The notes below the pieces were generated by a model. The model made no database searches. It had not been told where the DNA came from and worked only from the letters and a program-made list of their open reading frames with translations. 7,954 bases of DNA, from positions 1 to 7,954 of the forward strand of contig WOZY01000236.1 in assembly GCA_011620045.1 (NCBI GenBank), given 5' to 3'. Source of the DNA: Mesotoga sp. (GTDB taxonomy: Bacteria; Thermotogota; Thermotogae; Petrotogales; Kosmotogaceae). How positions within the stretch are numbered: position 1 is the stretch's first letter; each line of letters opens with the position of its first letter. Below are positions 7,801 to 7,954 of the stretch, piece by piece. A program made the position numbers and the translations under genes.

Positions 7801-7954
7801 TTTCGGGACCTGATGCTCTCGTTAATGCTATAGAGAGTTTCAAAGATTACATAAAAGAAGAGACTCTGTCTAACACCATTGATTTCGATGAGAATCTTGA
7901 CAACGGAACAGAGTGGAATCTCAATGGGCATAACGCCCTGATTAGAGTAGAGAG
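4818..7954 (+). CDS. ileS: Isoleucyl-tRNA synthetase, type 2 (IleRS2), 3' partial
   Basis: This cytoplasmic class Ia synthetase charges tRNA-Ile with isoleucine and edits mischarged valine. The frame stays open for 1045 codons to the window end; IleRS2 proteins have about 1030-1090 residues, so only the last few are probably missing. The start ATG has AGGAGG (4803-4808) 9 nt upstream. The catalytic-domain signature is G57-I-H-H60 inside E-G-P-P-T-A-N-G-M-P-G-I-H-H, a GxHH version of HxGH. The CP1 editing domain shows W225-T-T-T-P-W-T-L-P-S-N235 and G321-S-G-I-V-H-M-A-P-A-F-G-E-D-D335. K601-M-S-K-S605 is the second catalytic signature. Cys pairs at 184/187, 398/401, 470/473 and 511/513 look like zinc ribbons in inserted modules. 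The anticodon-binding helical domain begins near W690. The C-terminal 200 residues lack the Cys4 zinc finger of IleRS1, which supports type 2. The gene has its own promoter and a long leader. Confidence 0.96.
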   Translation, partial: MPRFEEVDLKRPAAEREEEVLSYWREDDLATRSVTEREGSPEFVFFEGPPTANGMPGIHHVISRTLKDAVCRFKTMQGYHVRRKAGWDTHGLPVEIEVEKQLGFSSKQEIEDFGIEKFNQKCKESVWKYESQWKKMTERIGYWIDMEHPYVTMNNDYIESVWWILKQYFDKGYIYEGHKIMPYCPRCGTPLASHEVAQGYKDETIDSIYAKFRLKGKNNEYFIVWTTTPWTLPSNVALAVNPEFNYVKAEVTLDTGEIEYYYLVKERLGALLGEESNYRIVEEMKGRDLVNLEYEQLIPFARVDKKAFFVVYGDFVSLEDGSGIVHMAPAFGEDDNILGKKFDLPLLQLVDKEGKITEEVTPWAGMFVRDADPLITRYLKDNNLLFKKERMTHSYPFCWRCDTPLLYYARKSWYIKTTEYRDKMVEVNNSVNWYPKYVGEGRFGNWLENMVDWALSRDRYWGTPLNVWKCDDCGKLTSVGSRKELVERALEDISEDIELHRPYVDDVHLRCECGGQMTRTPEVIDCWFDSGAMPVAQHHYPFENKESFMGELFPADFICEGIDQTRGWFYSLMSISTFLFGQSPYKNVLVNNLVLDKTGQKMSKSKGNTVDPWEIIDKYGADTLRWYLLAVSPPWVPTKFDEDGVKDTYSKFFGTLNSVFSFFTMYANVDDVDPGELELPVAEREEVDRWVISRLNTLVREVTDLLSNYDLTKPVRAIQDFVVEEVSNWYVRRTRDRYWTSELDNSKKAAYLTLYEVLLTVAKLMAPIAPFTAEEIFRNLTHGEKESVHLELYPVADESLIEPDLEKRMATVMDVVTLGRACRNKVQIKVRQPLPKILVDGNIRKIVESMRELILEEINVKDIEYIEELGDYVNYEVKPNFRVMGPKFGKDLKSIGSVLRSMKPSEVVAKVKHDGKIEVEVQGKLFELKEEDLDIRIQELEGFTFEMSNDNFVILDTELTPDLLQEGLAREMVSKIQTMRKEADFEITDRIRVAFSGPDALVNAIESFKDYIKEETLSNTIDFDENLDNGTEWNLNGHNALIRVE

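Noticed and set aside
7512..7931. 139-codon minus-strand frame opposite the ileS 3' part
   Set aside because: It is antisense to the continuous IleRS frame and has no supporting start signal or domain.

Overview
The window is bacterial and holds two transcription units, both on the + strand. The first (1-4452) is the end of an operon: a cyclase-family amidohydrolase, cut by the left window edge, followed by the three subunits of a molybdenum hydroxylase of the xanthine dehydrogenase family in the order FAD - 2Fe-2S - molybdopterin. The second (about 4597 to beyond 7954) is a type 2 isoleucyl-tRNA synthetase gene, ileS, with a leader of about 220 nt, cut by the right edge.

Region by region: 1-648 cyclase/kynurenine formamidase-like protein; 676-1551 FAD subunit; 1548-2051 2Fe-2S subunit, overlapping the FAD gene by 4 bp; 2038-4452 molybdopterin subunit, overlapping the 2Fe-2S gene by 14 bp; 4477-4537 two abutting hairpins, the second a good Rho-independent terminator; 4562-4590 a sigma-70-type promoter; 4597-4817 the ileS leader, with a possible 12-codon leader peptide at 4635-4673; 4818-7954 ileS, open to the end of the window.

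The first four genes probably act together. Mo hydroxylases typically add oxygen from water to a carbon next to a ring nitrogen, producing a lactam. Cyclase-family enzymes hydrolyse amide bonds, including cyclic ones such as isatin. Oxidation of an N-heterocycle followed by ring opening is therefore a reasonable hypothesis, but the substrate cannot be read from the sequence. No cofactor-insertion, transporter or regulator gene for this pathway lies inside the window.

The most notable point is the IleRS. Its HIGH signature reads GIHH, meaning the first and third positions of HxGH are exchanged. This matches the GxHH variant that I recall being linked to extreme mupirocin resistance in bacterial IleRS2.

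Organism: the moderate GC content, the preference for AGA/AGG arginine codons, strong AGGAGG-type ribosome binding sites and overlapping genes suggest an anaerobic thermophile-related or Firmicute-like bacterium. A mesophilic member of the Thermotogota such as Mesotoga is a guess at low confidence. I see no mobile elements, CRISPR arrays, tRNA or rRNA genes.
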